The position numbers were made by a program, and so were the translations under genes. From NCBI GenBank assembly GCA_050184295.1, contig JBFXAM010000067.1:1-24091 (forward strand): a DNA stretch of 24,091 nucleotides, read 5' to 3'. The notes beneath the pieces were generated by a model, which saw nothing but the letters and a program-made list of their open reading frames with translations, did no database searches and was not told the origin of the DNA. The stretch is from JBFXAM01 sp050184295. Its GTDB lineage: Bacteria; Planctomycetota; Phycisphaerae; UBA1845; Fen-1342. Positions 13,547-21,838 of this stretch are shown piece after piece (the stretch's first letter is position 1; the number at the start of each line of letters is the position of its first letter).

Positions 13547-13818
13547 GCTGGGTAACGTACTGGCGGCGACACGCGAGCGAAAGGCCCGACCAGGTGGACA
13601 CCCGGAGGACGCTGGACCGGTCGGCCGGCGCGGAGTGTGGTCGATTGCGCGCACGCACGCGGAACGACCGGCCGCCGCCGGGCGCGCCCGTTGGGGGAAC
13701 GGCGAGACCAAGAGCACGGCGCCTTGACCCGACAGGTGGCAAACCGTGCCGACCCGCCTTGCCCCCGGCCGGCCGACGCCCGGACGACCTCGCCGGCGTG
13801 GGCGAGTTTGTGCTCGTC

Positions 13819-13868
13819 GCGGAGTCCGGTGCGGCGGCGCTGCGGCCGCGCTTCGTTGCCGACTCCGC
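13819..13868 (-). terminator. Long stem-loop after the FAD monooxygenase gene
   Basis: GCGGAGTC (13819-13826) pairs with GACTCCGC (13861-13868), 8 bp. The outer edge is 6 nt past the monooxygenase stop (13874). The 34-nt loop holds further GC-rich self-complementary bases (GCGGCCGC). No U-tract follows on the minus strand, so this could be a Rho-dependent or RNA-stabilising structure. Confidence 0.33.
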
Positions 13869-13873
13869 CGGCG

Positions 13874-15130
13874 CTACGCTCGCCGCAGCCGCAGTTGTGT
13901 GAGCAGTTGATCGCGCTCGGCGCCGGAGGCCTGGATGCAGGCGGCGATGCGGGCGCGGTTCTCCGCGACCCACGGGTCGCACCCGTCCGCCGCGGCGACG
14001 TTGGCGATCGCGAACAACTGGCGCCACTCGGCGGCGCGCTGCTGGCTGTATTCGTCGAGCAGGGCGCCGGCGGCGCCGCTCTTGAGCACCTGCGCGATTC
14101 GTGAGGCGAGGTCGTGGGCCTCGCGCAGACCGACGTTCATGCTGTGTCCGCCGACCGGGCTCGCCATGTGGGCCGCGTCGCCGGCGAGCCAGAGCCGCCC
14201 CGACCCGAACGACTCCGCGAGGCGCTGCTCAAAGCGCACGCGCATCGACCAGCGCATCTCGCCGATGCGCCCGCGGAACCATGGCGCGCGGGCCTGCAAG
14301 AAGACCATCAGATCCTGCTCGGTCAGCTCGGGAAACTGCATCGGACCCACCGACACGCCCAGCCGCGCCTTGGTCCGCGATTCCGTCGACGCGTCGTCCG
14401 GCTCCACCTGGAAGTTGAACCGCACCCAGCCCCCGGGCAGCGGCCAGAGCGCGTTGGCCGAGTGGGCGTCGAGCACGAGGCGCACCTGCGGCCCGAGCAT
14501 GGCGTCGGTCTGAAACTCGAAGACCGCGAAGCTGGTGGTCGGCCCCACCTCGGGATAGGCGCTGTCGAACGCGCGACGGACGAGCGAGCGGTGGCCGTCG
14601 GCGCCGACGACATACCGCGCGCGCGTATGCATGGTGCGTTCGACTTCCCATTTCGACTGTGCGTACGCGTAGCCGCCCGGCATCTTGCCGAGTTGGTCGA
14701 TCGTCACGTTGACGTGATCGGATTCGGGCTCCAGCACCGCGACGCGATGGCTCCACTGGACCTGCACGCCGCGGGCACGCAGACGCTCCTCCAGCAGCGC
14801 CTCGAAGGCGTCCTGGCGGAGTATCGTGAGGAAGGGGAACCGCGCGGGCAGGTCCGAGAATCGATACTCCGCCCGCGGCTGCTTGTCGTCGTACAGCGCG
14901 ACGCGATCGACGCGGTAACCCGTTTCGAGCGCCGCGCTCGCGAGGCCAATCTCGTCGAGCAGACGCAACGAGTCGGGATGGAGCATCAGCGCATAACTGT
15001 GAGCGCCGGTGCGGCGCTCCTCGTCCACGACCTGCACCCGCAGGCCGCGCTCCGCAAGTTGCAGGGCGGCGAAGAGCCCGACGGGCCCCGCCCCGACGAC
15101 CAGCACATCCGCTTCGTGTCTGGCAAACAT
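13874..15130 (-). CDS. FAD-dependent monooxygenase (aromatic-ring hydroxylase-like)
   Basis: The product has 418 residues. The dinucleotide-binding motif GAGPVGLFAALQLAERG begins at residue 13. The class A flavoprotein DG motif is VVGADGHRSLVRRAF (about 175-188), and the GD motif is WLAGDAAHMASPVGGHSMN (about 314-331), followed by GLREAHDLASRI. This order and spacing fit the UbiH/PHBH/FAD_binding_3 group, which hydroxylates aromatic or polyketide-like substrates with NAD(P)H and oxygen. The C-terminus is short, with no thioredoxin-like domain of the phenol-hydroxylase type. The ATG at 15130 is preceded by GGAGG 7 nt upstream, which settles the start although the frame is open much further back (antisense to cysS). 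It is transcribed alone, divergent from cysS. No ring-cleavage or biosynthetic partner is nearby, so the substrate is unknown. Confidence 0.9.
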   Translation of the reverse strand: MFARHEADVLVVGAGPVGLFAALQLAERGLRVQVVDEERRTGAHSYALMLHPDSLRLLDEIGLASAALETGYRVDRVALYDDKQPRAEYRFSDLPARFPFLTILRQDAFEALLEERLRARGVQVQWSHRVAVLEPESDHVNVTIDQLGKMPGGYAYAQSKWEVERTMHTRARYVVGADGHRSLVRRAFDSAYPEVGPTTSFAVFEFQTDAMLGPQVRLVLDAHSANALWPLPGGWVRFNFQVEPDDASTESRTKARLGVSVGPMQFPELTEQDLMVFLQARAPWFRGRIGEMRWSMRVRFEQRLAESFGSGRLWLAGDAAHMASPVGGHSMNVGLREAHDLASRIAQVLKSGAAGALLDEYSQQRAAEWRQLFAIANVAAADGCDPWVAENRARIAACIQASGAERDQLLTQLRLRRA

Positions 15131-15397
15131 GGGCGATCCTCCAGGCGAAAACACGGGCCCCGGCAACAGCCAACGAAGCCGTCCGGAACGGCGCCCGGCT
15201 CGGTCGCCGCCGCCTCCCGCAACGGAAACTCCCTGCAAGCGGCGTGCCAGAGGGATTAGAAATCGGGCGATACGCCACGGGCCGCGCCGCCGGCGCCCCA
15301 TCCCAAGCGCCCGTCGCCCGGTAGAATGCCGCTCCTGCGCACGCCCGGCGACCGATCGCCGGCGGTGTGTGGTTTTCCGACTGCGGACGGGTGTTCC
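15131..15397. promoter_or_regulatory. Divergent promoter region, FAD monooxygenase / cysS
   Basis: Rightward, TAGAAT (15322-15327) is a candidate -10 for cysS, giving a leader of about 64 nt; its -35 is poor. Within that leader CCGGCGA (15345-15351) and TCGCCGG (15356-15362) form a 7-bp hairpin with a CCGA loop about 35 nt before the start codon. Leftward, TCTAAT on the minus strand (15260-15255) is a candidate -10 for the monooxygenase with a leader of about 118 nt and no clear -35. No T-box features were recognised. Confidence 0.35.
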
Positions 15398-16882
15398 ATG
15401 GGACTTCGCCTTTACAGCACGCTTTCCCGCCGGCTTGAAGATTTCGCCCCCCTCAAGCCGCCGCGGGTCGGCGTGTACGTGTGCGGTCCGACCGTCTACG
15501 GGCACAGCCACCTGGGCCACGCCAAGAGCTACCTGAGCTTCGACGCGATCGTGCGCTGGCTGCGGTTCGCCGGCTACGACGTTTTCTACGTGCAGAACAT
15601 CACCGACGTCGGCCACATGACCAACAACGACGAGGACGCCGGCGAGGATCCGATCATCCGCGAGGCCCGCCGCCGAAATCTCCACCCCATGGCGATCGCG
15701 GAGACGTTCACGCGCAGCTACCTGGACGACATGGACGCGCTCAACGTCGTGCGGCCGGACGTCATGCCGCGCGCGACGGGCCACATCAGCGAGCAGATCG
15801 AACTCGCCGAGCGCCTGATCGAGCAGGGCCACGCGTACGTCGTGAACGGGTCGGTGTATTTCGACGTGACCAGCGACGCCGACTACGGCAAGCTGAGCGG
15901 GCGGCGCGTGGATGAGCAGGAAGCCGGCGCGCGGGTCGCGGTGAACGACGATAAGCGCCACCCCGCCGACTTCGCGCTCTGGAAGCGGGCCGAGCCCGAA
16001 CACATCATGCGCTGGCCCAGCCCGTGGGGCGAAGGCTTCCCGGGTTGGCACCTCGAATGCTCGGCGATGAGCTACAAGTATCTCGGCGCGACGTTCGACA
16101 TCCACGGCGGCGGGCTGGAGAACCAGTTTCCGCATCACGAGTGCGAAATCGCGCAGAGCGAGAGCGCCCACGGCGTGCCCTTTGCCCGCTATTGGCTGCA
16201 CAACAACATGTGCACGATCAACGGCCAGAAGATGGGCAAGAGCCTCGGCAACGCGGTCTCGCTCAAGGACGTGCTGTTCACGGACAAGCCGCTGCAGGAC
16301 CGCGAAGGGCGCTTGCTCATCGAGCGCGCGTTCGAACCGGTGGTGGTGCGACACTTCGTGCTCACCAGCCACTACCGCGCGCCGCTCGACTTCTCCAACG
16401 ACGCACTGAAGGCCGCCGAGAGCGGTTCGTACAAGCTGCGCGACGCGGCCCGCGAGCTGGCGAAAGCGGCCCGTGAAGCGCCAAGCGCCGCGCCCGCGGA
16501 CGCCGTCCGCGCCGCGCTCGCCGAAACGGAGCAGCGCTTCGCGAGCGCGATGAACGACGACTTCAACACCGGCGCCGCCATCGCCGCGCTCTTCGAGCTC
16601 ATCCGCCACACGAGCGAATGGACGCGTGGCGGCGTGGGGCGTGAGGATCTGGCGGCTGCGGACCTGCTCGTCACGCGGCTGACGCGCGACGCGCTCGGGT
16701 TCCGCTGGGCGAGCGCCGACGCCGGCAGCGAGCAAAAGCTCAACGACGTCATCCGCATCCTGGCGGACCTGCGCAACGAGGCCCGCAAGACCAAGAACTT
16801 CGCCCTCGGCGACCAGGTGCGACAGCGCCTGCTGGCGCTCGGCGTCGAGCTGCGCGACACACCGCAGGGCACGGTGTGGTGA
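15398..16882 (+). CDS. cysS: Cysteine--tRNA ligase
   Basis: A 494-residue class I aminoacyl-tRNA synthetase that charges tRNA-Cys with cysteine in the cytoplasm. CGPTVYGHSHLGHAKSY carries the HIGH-type motif (H38-L-G-H41). KMGKS (278-282) is the KMSKS loop with the common Ser-to-Gly change. The zinc site of the family is complete by alignment with E. coli: C29, C221 (HLECSAM), H246 and E250 (HHECE). The C-terminal part has the DALR-type helical region (about 370-430) and a final anticodon-binding tail. The length is slightly above E. coli CysRS (461). The ATG at 15398 is chosen because the family begins a few residues before the VYVCGPTVYG strand. The frame is open to 15326 but the added residues are noise-like. 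The stop TGA overlaps the ATG of the next lipoprotein gene (TGATG). Confidence 0.97.
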   Translation: MGLRLYSTLSRRLEDFAPLKPPRVGVYVCGPTVYGHSHLGHAKSYLSFDAIVRWLRFAGYDVFYVQNITDVGHMTNNDEDAGEDPIIREARRRNLHPMAIAETFTRSYLDDMDALNVVRPDVMPRATGHISEQIELAERLIEQGHAYVVNGSVYFDVTSDADYGKLSGRRVDEQEAGARVAVNDDKRHPADFALWKRAEPEHIMRWPSPWGEGFPGWHLECSAMSYKYLGATFDIHGGGLENQFPHHECEIAQSESAHGVPFARYWLHNNMCTINGQKMGKSLGNAVSLKDVLFTDKPLQDREGRLLIERAFEPVVVRHFVLTSHYRAPLDFSNDALKAAESGSYKLRDAARELAKAAREAPSAAPADAVRAALAETEQRFASAMNDDFNTGAAIAALFELIRHTSEWTRGGVGREDLAAADLLVTRLTRDALGFRWASADAGSEQKLNDVIRILADLRNEARKTKNFALGDQVRQRLLALGVELRDTPQGTVW

Positions 16883-17667
16883 TGCGCGCGGCGCGGATCA
16901 TCGCGGCGGCGGCGTTGCTGAGCGCGCTCGGCACGGGCTGCGCGTCGGGGCGAGTCGGTTCGCTCTACGTGCTCGACGACGCGCTCGTTGTCGGCGAAGC
17001 CGGTTCGCCGCGCACGGCGATCTGGTGCGCAGGTCGGGTGAGCGTGCGGCGTGGATCGCCGGTCGCGGTCACACGCGGCGGCGCTTGGGTCGTGCTGCGT
17101 GAGGATGCGCCGGCGCTGCACGACGTCCGCACGTCGGAGATGCGCAGCGACCAGCGCCTGCCGCTCAAGACGATCGATCGGCGGCTGACCGCACTGAACG
17201 TACGCACTGCCGAATCGCGACCGATCGCCCATGAGTTTGACAGCGCCGACCGGCAGATCGCGGGGTTGGTCGTCGTCGACGACGCGCTGGTCGGCGCGAC
17301 CACGGAGCGGTTTCATGTGCCGCCCGCGGCAATGCCGTGGGTCTACTCGCGCTACGACCTGCCCGGCGGGCCGTGGGCGCCGCTCGATCGCGAGGAGGGC
17401 CGCCGGGTGCTGCCGCGCGGCGCGGCCAAGGGCGGGTTCGCCGACGCACGCCGCTCGCGAAGCGGCGCGGCCGCGGACGACGCGCCGGCCGCGGATTGGG
17501 CGGGAGTGGCGACGTTCGCGGAGCTCAAGGCGCGCGGGCTGAACTCGGGCTCGTGGGGCACGGTCGACGAGCGCCAGGCCGCCGGCCGTTGGGAGGTGGT
17601 GTTCACGCCGCCGGGCGGCGCGCCCGCGGTGCTTCTGCGCCAGGGTGAATTCGTCGCGCCGCCTTAG
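16882..17667 (+). CDS. Putative lipoprotein of unknown function, coupled to cysS
   Basis: This 261-residue protein begins with a lipoprotein signal: MRAARIIAAAALLSALGTGC, with the lipidation Cys at residue 20. The start ATG shares its A with the cysS stop codon (TGATG), a classical re-initiation arrangement; GTG codons at 16876 and 16879 are alternatives. The mature part has repeated short strands with Gly and Asp turns (GSLYVLDDALVVGE, GLVVVDDALVGATTERF), suggesting an all-beta, possibly propeller-like or sheet domain; the LVV(L/V)DDAL unit occurs twice. A low-complexity Ala/Arg/Asp stretch (about 180-210) precedes a C-terminal WEVVFTPPGG segment. I do not recognise a family. Coupling to a housekeeping synthetase need not mean a shared function. 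Confidence 0.72.
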   Translation: MRAARIIAAAALLSALGTGCASGRVGSLYVLDDALVVGEAGSPRTAIWCAGRVSVRRGSPVAVTRGGAWVVLREDAPALHDVRTSEMRSDQRLPLKTIDRRLTALNVRTAESRPIAHEFDSADRQIAGLVVVDDALVGATTERFHVPPAAMPWVYSRYDLPGGPWAPLDREEGRRVLPRGAAKGGFADARRSRSGAAADDAPAADWAGVATFAELKARGLNSGSWGTVDERQAAGRWEVVFTPPGGAPAVLLRQGEFVAPP

Positions 17668-17669
17668 AC

Positions 17670-17688
17670 GCCGCGACCCGCACGCGGC
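17670..17688. terminator. Hairpin between convergent lipoprotein and CBS genes
   Basis: GCCGCG (17670-17675) and CGCGGC (17683-17688) form a 6-bp stem with a 7-base loop, starting 3 nt after the lipoprotein stop codon in an 83-bp convergent gap. No U-tract follows. Confidence 0.28.
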
Positions 17689-17750
17689 ACGGGAACCGCC
17701 GCCGGCCCGCCGCGCGCATGTGGCTTCCGAACGCCGCTCGCCGCCGCCGG

Positions 17751-18194
17751 CTACGCCGTGCGCCACTCCCCGTGCATGTACTCGAACAGATAGCGAATGG
17801 TTTCGCTCTTCTCGGCGTCCTCGTCGAGGAGCAGGTCGCCGATCGACACGATGCCGACCAATTGGTCGTGATGAACGACGGGCAGGTGGCGGATGCGGCG
17901 GTTGCGCATGACGGTGCGGCACTCGGCACGGGTGGTGTGTGGGGCGCAGCAGGCGACGGGGCTGGTCATCACGTCGCGGACGATCGTCTCGGCGGGGTCG
18001 CGGCGCAGCGCCACGACACGGTTGAGCACGTCGCGCTCGGTGAAGATGCCGACGACGCGCTCGCGCTCCATCACCACCAGCGCCCCGATGCGCTGCGCGT
18101 TCATCAACTGCGCCGCCTCCAGCACGGTCGCGCCGACCGCGATGCGATGCACCGCATTGCCCTTCTGCTCGAGGATCGTGTTCACGGTATGCAT
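17751..18194 (-). CDS. CBS-domain pair protein
   Basis: A 147-residue protein made only of two CBS domains: first about 8-65 (VLEAAQLMNAQRIGALVV, then GIFTERDVLNRVV), second about 74-125 (VMTSPVACCAPHTTRAECR, RRIRHLPVV, GIVSIGDLL). The paired G(I/V)FTERD and GIVSIGD ends are diagnostic. Such stand-alone pairs bind adenine nucleotides (AMP, ATP, SAM) and act as energy or ligand sensors, sometimes on partner enzymes. The ATG at 18194 is supported by AAGGGAG with 7 nt spacing; the frame stays open to 18335 but that stretch is Arg/Gly-rich noise. The gene is alone, convergent to the cysS-lipoprotein unit, and 145 bp downstream of the lipoprotein hydrolase gene. No obvious partner enzyme is adjacent. 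Confidence 0.93.
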   Translation of the reverse strand: MHTVNTILEQKGNAVHRIAVGATVLEAAQLMNAQRIGALVVMERERVVGIFTERDVLNRVVALRRDPAETIVRDVMTSPVACCAPHTTRAECRTVMRNRRIRHLPVVHHDQLVGIVSIGDLLLDEDAEKSETIRYLFEYMHGEWRTA

Positions 18195-18285
18195 GCCTGG
18201 TCTCCCTTGCCCGCGCCCGCGCTGCGACGCACCGCGTGATCGGACGCGACCGAACACCTGCCGACCCGGGATGTGACCTATTGCG

Positions 18286-18291
18286 AGTATA
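18286..18291 (-). promoter_or_regulatory. Candidate -10 box (TATACT) for the CBS-domain gene
   Basis: TATACT on the minus strand (18291-18286) matches the -10 consensus at 5 of 6 positions in a 145-bp gap and would give a leader of about 85 nt. No good -35 lies 16-18 nt upstream. Confidence 0.32.
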
Positions 18292-18339
18292 GCCGACCCG
18301 CGCCGTGCAGCGCGACCGACCCCCGTCGTGCGCACCGGG

Positions 18340-19188
18340 CTAGCGAGCCGGCGCCGCCGCGGCGTGCGGCAACACGTCGCCGGCCCCGTCGTACATCACC
18401 AGCGGTGCGAGCACCCGGCGTGCGAACCGCCGCGCCGCCCAGCCGAAGTGGCTTCCATCGGCGCCGAGCGGCGCCAGCCGCGGCGTCCAGCGGATGTTGT
18501 GCAGGCGGGCGTCGTAGAGCTCCAGGCCGGCGGGGGACAGATCGGGCGGGGGCTCGAAGCCGGCGGCGCCGGCGGCGACGCCGGGCGTGCGGTCGATCGC
18601 GCCGAAGAGCGTGGTGCCGACTTTCAGGATACCGACATCGTGCTCGGACCAGAAGCAATGCAGGCCGATCCGCGTGCGGCGCAGCGCGGTCGTGAGGTCG
18701 TAGCGATACCCGAGGGCCGGCGCGAGGAGCACGAGGCGGTCGATCTGCCGGCCGGCGGGCAGCGCCTCGACCGCAAGCACCGCGATCCCGCCGCCTCCCG
18801 AGTGCCCGATCAAGTGCACCGGCGCGCCGGGATGATCCTCGCGATAGCGGACGATTCGGCCGGCGAGCTCAGCGGCCTGCGCGCGATTGCGTTCGAGATC
18901 GGAGAGATTGAAGAGCAGTCCGCCGGGCAGCGGCGTGGTCCAGTCGTAGATGCGAATCGCGAACGGTACGCCGCCGTCATGCAGGCCGTGCGCGATGTCA
19001 TGGTTCAGCACGCTGCGGCCTTCGATCCCGGGCAGGATGTAGACGATGCCGCACGCCCGCCGTGCGGGGCTGTCGAAGTGCTGCGGCAGCGCGGCGCACC
19101 CGGCGAGCAGTGCGGTCAGCGCCGCGGCCGGGCCGCGCGCCGCGCGCCCGCCGCGTGTCCCCCGGAGATGGCGCGGATTCGTTCGCAC
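18340..19188 (-). CDS. Lipoprotein alpha/beta hydrolase
   Basis: The product has 282 residues. A basic N-terminus is followed by a hydrophobic stretch and LLAGC, giving C31 as the probable lipidation site. The rest is an alpha/beta hydrolase: strand and loop IVYILPGIEG, nucleophile elbow HLIGHSGGGG (S130), probable acid D184 (WSEHDVG) and base H247 (GADGSHFGW). It should act as an esterase, lipase or acyltransferase anchored at a membrane; the substrate is unknown. A start is needed between the upstream gene's stop (19199) and the lipobox; the GTG at 19188 is the best choice, with an AGCAGG upstream. Earlier in-frame codons lie inside the HerA gene. The gap to the HerA stop is 10 nt, so both genes are probably cotranscribed. 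It is unrelated in order and motifs to the N-terminal part of the hydrolase at 3304. Confidence 0.78.
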   Translation of the reverse strand: MRTNPRHLRGTRGGRAARGPAAALTALLAGCAALPQHFDSPARRACGIVYILPGIEGRSVLNHDIAHGLHDGGVPFAIRIYDWTTPLPGGLLFNLSDLERNRAQAAELAGRIVRYREDHPGAPVHLIGHSGGGGIAVLAVEALPAGRQIDRLVLLAPALGYRYDLTTALRRTRIGLHCFWSEHDVGILKVGTTLFGAIDRTPGVAAGAAGFEPPPDLSPAGLELYDARLHNIRWTPRLAPLGADGSHFGWAARRFARRVLAPLVMYDGAGDVLPHAAAAPAR

Positions 19189-19198
19189 GCGTGCCTGC

Positions 19199-21739
19199 TC
19201 ACTGCCAGAGCGGGACCGGCTCGCCGCCGGTGGTGACGTCATGCGGCGCCCAGACCAGCACGACGGTGCGCACCGCGATGTCGCTCTTTTTCGGCTTGAC
19301 GCCGATGCGGTCGAGCTCCTCGTGCATCGGATCGGCGGGGCCGCCGAGTGTGCGGGCGTCATCCTCGAAGGCGGCCTCCAGCGCCGCAAGCTGCTCGCGG
19401 AGCGCCTGCGCGTTCTCCTGCGCCCGACCGACGTCGCCGGCCTCGCGCATGCTGCGCCCCACGCTGCGCGCCGCGGTCGACGCGCGCCCGACGTTGCCGA
19501 CGCTGGCCACCTTGCGCCCGAGCAACGCGCCCAGGATTGCCGATCCAAACGACACCGCGGTCGCGGCCTTGGCCTGCGAGGCCTGCGCCTGCTGCACCAC
19601 GATCTGCTGTTCGGCTTTTCGAATGCGTTCCTGAAGCGCCGCGAACTTCGGCGCATACTTGCCCCGCAGCCGCTCGAGCTGCGCGTCGCGGGCCTCGCGC
19701 GCCGCCTGCATGAGACGCAGCCGGAAATCGCGCTCGGACTCACCCGCTTTCGAACTCAGCCTGAACGCCGGGCTCTTGTACAGCTCCAGTCGCTCGTTGC
19801 GGTAGAGCATGGCCGCGAAGCTCTTCTTCCATGCCTCGTACGCCTTGGGCTTGCCGGCGTCCGCAGGGAGCGGATCAAACCGCGCCGCCGGCAGCGGCTC
19901 ATGCTCCACGTCCTGTTCCGTCAGCGTGGTGCGCTCGGCATGGTCCCAATCGACAGCCACCGGGCCGTTCGAGATCGTCGCGACATACAACGCCGCCTGA
20001 TCGCACTGCACGCCGAGCTTCGCATCCGCGAAATACACCTTCGCGCACCCCAGCAGAAGCGGTCGATAGAGCACCTCGCCCGCGCCGCGCGCCCGCGCGG
20101 GAATGAAGAACTGCGCGACGTCCGGCGGCAACACCGGCCGCCGCGAACCGCCGGTAGAGGCGCCCGCAATCGCACCGGGCGCGGGGCGCGCGGCGGGCGC
20201 GGGGACCGCGATGGCGGCCGCGGGCGCGGGGACCGCTGCGTTCGTCGACGTCCCCCCGGCGGCCAGCACGGGAGGCGGCGCCGCCTGGGGGAGCGCCGGG
20301 AAAGCGTCGCGGGCGGTTTCCGGTCGTGCGACGGTCAGCGACTTGATTTGGGTGCGCGTCAGCGGTCCGCGCAGATACGACATTGCCCAGCGTGTTTCGA
20401 ATACCGCCGGACCGTCGTCGTGCACGTTATTCATTAGAAAGACGCGCGTGCCGAGTTGCGAAAGCATCTGGTCGCACGCGGCGCGATCGAACCGCGCGGA
20501 GGCCCCGGCCGTCGCCCCCTCCAGCCCGTCGAGCACGCGCGCCTTGTCACGCTCCGTTTGCAGCCGGCCGATGAACCACGTGCCCGCGTTGGCGAGTCCC
20601 TTGTAGTCGAGATCGACGGGGTTCTGCGTCGCCAGCACCACGCCAAACCCGAACGCCCGCGCCTGCTTCATCAGCGTGAGCAGCGGGAGCTTGCTCGGCG
20701 GATTCGCGACCGGCGGAAAGTAGCCGGCGATCTCGTCCATGTAGAGCAGCGCCCGCAGGCTGGTTGTGCCGCTCTGCGTCCGCACCCACCCCAGCACCTG
20801 ATTCAGCAGCAGCGACACGAAGAACATCCGCTCCGCGTCGCTCAGATGCGCGATCGAGAAGATCGACACGCGCGGGCGTCCCTGCCCCGTGTAGAGCAGC
20901 GATTGGATGTCGAGCGGCGCGCCGTCCAACCAGCGCGAAAACCCCGGCGACGCGATCAGGTTGTTGAGCTGCATCGCCAGCGCGAACCGTTCGTTCGCCG
21001 GGAAGAACGTCTCCACTTCCATCACCCCGACGCGCGCCACCGGCGGTGTCTGGATGCCGTGGATCAGCGCCGCGAGGTCGACGTCGCGACGTTCGTTCCA
21101 CGCGTGCGCGAGGATGGTCGAGAGCAGGATGTGCTCGCGGCTCTGGAGCGGGTCGGCTGCGAGGTTCAACAGCCCCAGCAAACTCGTCACCAGGCTCGCG
21201 ATGCGCTCCTGAAACAGCTCGCGATCCTCGACGATCTCGATCGGCGGCGCCGCAAAGCTCCGCAGCACGGAGACCGGCAAGCCGGCGCTGCTGCCGGGTG
21301 TGTAGATCGCGAAATCGGCCGCCTCGCGCAGCTTGCGGATTCGCTCGCCGTCCTGGCCCCACTCGGCGAGCCCGCGGCGCCACAGCTCGGCCTGCTGGCC
21401 CGCGAACACCGCCGGTTCGACACCCTTGCGCCGGGCGTCGTCTTCGTTGATCCAGGGCGCGAAGTCCTCGGGGCGCAGCTCGGGAAACGTGAGCAGCAGG
21501 TTCGCCAGGTCGCCCTTCGGGTCGATCACCAGCGCCGGGATGTGGTCGATCGCGGCTTCTTCGAGCAGCGACAGGCACAGCCCCGTCTTGCCGCTGCCGG
21601 TCATGCCGACGCAGACCGCATGGGTGACGAGATCCTTGGAATCGTAGAGCACGAGCTCGTCGCGGCGTTGACGCGCGGCGAGGTCGTAGACCTTGCCGAG
21701 GTAGAACGCGCCGAGCTTTTCGAAGTCGGGGACGGACAC
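19199..21739 (-). CDS. HerA/DUF87-type ATPase with coiled-coil and glycine-rich tail
   Basis: The protein has 846 residues. The P-loop ATPase core covers about 25-450: Walker A GMTGSGKT (45-52), VIDPKGDLANLL (71-82), Walker B LLYMDEIAGYFPP with D335-E336, and LATQNPVDLD (369-378), all typical of HerA/FtsK-related hexameric DNA pumps. Residues about 483-533 are an Ala/Pro linker. Residues 535-660 form a mixed domain I do not recognise. Residues 664-722 are a charged coiled coil, 726-765 a Gly/Ala/Ser-rich segment with a glycine-zipper look (SFGSAILGALLG, then SVGNVGRAS and SVGRSMREAGDVGRA), then another short coiled coil and a beta tail. The GTG at 21739 has GAGGA 7 nt upstream. No NurA, SIR2 or DUF4297 partner is adjacent. 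This architecture occurs as a widespread uncharacterised ATPase; its role, whether DNA translocation or membrane remodelling, is open. Confidence 0.87.
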   Translation of the reverse strand: MSVPDFEKLGAFYLGKVYDLAARQRRDELVLYDSKDLVTHAVCVGMTGSGKTGLCLSLLEEAAIDHIPALVIDPKGDLANLLLTFPELRPEDFAPWINEDDARRKGVEPAVFAGQQAELWRRGLAEWGQDGERIRKLREAADFAIYTPGSSAGLPVSVLRSFAAPPIEIVEDRELFQERIASLVTSLLGLLNLAADPLQSREHILLSTILAHAWNERRDVDLAALIHGIQTPPVARVGVMEVETFFPANERFALAMQLNNLIASPGFSRWLDGAPLDIQSLLYTGQGRPRVSIFSIAHLSDAERMFFVSLLLNQVLGWVRTQSGTTSLRALLYMDEIAGYFPPVANPPSKLPLLTLMKQARAFGFGVVLATQNPVDLDYKGLANAGTWFIGRLQTERDKARVLDGLEGATAGASARFDRAACDQMLSQLGTRVFLMNNVHDDGPAVFETRWAMSYLRGPLTRTQIKSLTVARPETARDAFPALPQAAPPPVLAAGGTSTNAAVPAPAAAIAVPAPAARPAPGAIAGASTGGSRRPVLPPDVAQFFIPARARGAGEVLYRPLLLGCAKVYFADAKLGVQCDQAALYVATISNGPVAVDWDHAERTTLTEQDVEHEPLPAARFDPLPADAGKPKAYEAWKKSFAAMLYRNERLELYKSPAFRLSSKAGESERDFRLRLMQAAREARDAQLERLRGKYAPKFAALQERIRKAEQQIVVQQAQASQAKAATAVSFGSAILGALLGRKVASVGNVGRASTAARSVGRSMREAGDVGRAQENAQALREQLAALEAAFEDDARTLGGPADPMHEELDRIGVKPKKSDIAVRTVVLVWAPHDVTTGGEPVPLWQ

Positions 21740-21838
21740 GCGGGTTTCCTCGCGGCGCGCTCGGCGCTCGATCGTTCGTCGCGCCGCTGGTCCCGCACCC
21801 GCGTCGTCGGGCGCGCGATCGCCGGGGCGGCCCGGGAC

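Larger units (their letters stand above)
13488..13873. other. 386-bp gap without a supported gene
   Basis: The gap lies between the FAD monooxygenase stop and the GH31 start, both on the minus strand. Open frames across it are Arg/Pro/Ala-rich with no motif and no good ribosome site. It holds a hairpin just after the monooxygenase stop (13819-13868) and a palindrome 44 nt before GH31 (13531-13546). A TACGTT hexamer on the minus strand near 13556-13561 could be a poor -10. The GH31 operon promoter is therefore expected here, but I cannot place it. Confidence 0.5.

Noticed and set aside
11031..13727. Plus-strand open frame of 898 codons opposite GH31
   Set aside because: Antisense shadow; the opposite strand encodes the full GH31 active site.
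13488..14027. 180-residue N-terminal extension of GH31
   Set aside because: Low-complexity Arg/Pro/Ala sequence that would bury the signal peptide and overlap the monooxygenase gene.
15131..16735. Long N-terminal extension of the FAD monooxygenase, antisense to cysS
   Set aside because: The GGAGG ribosome site at the inner ATG and the family start at the dinucleotide-binding motif settle the start at 15130.
19199..21739. HerA as part of a known defence system (HerA-SIR2, HerA-DUF4297) or the HerA-NurA repair pair
   Set aside because: No SIR2, DUF4297 or NurA-like gene is adjacent, and the surrounding genes are housekeeping or envelope-type.
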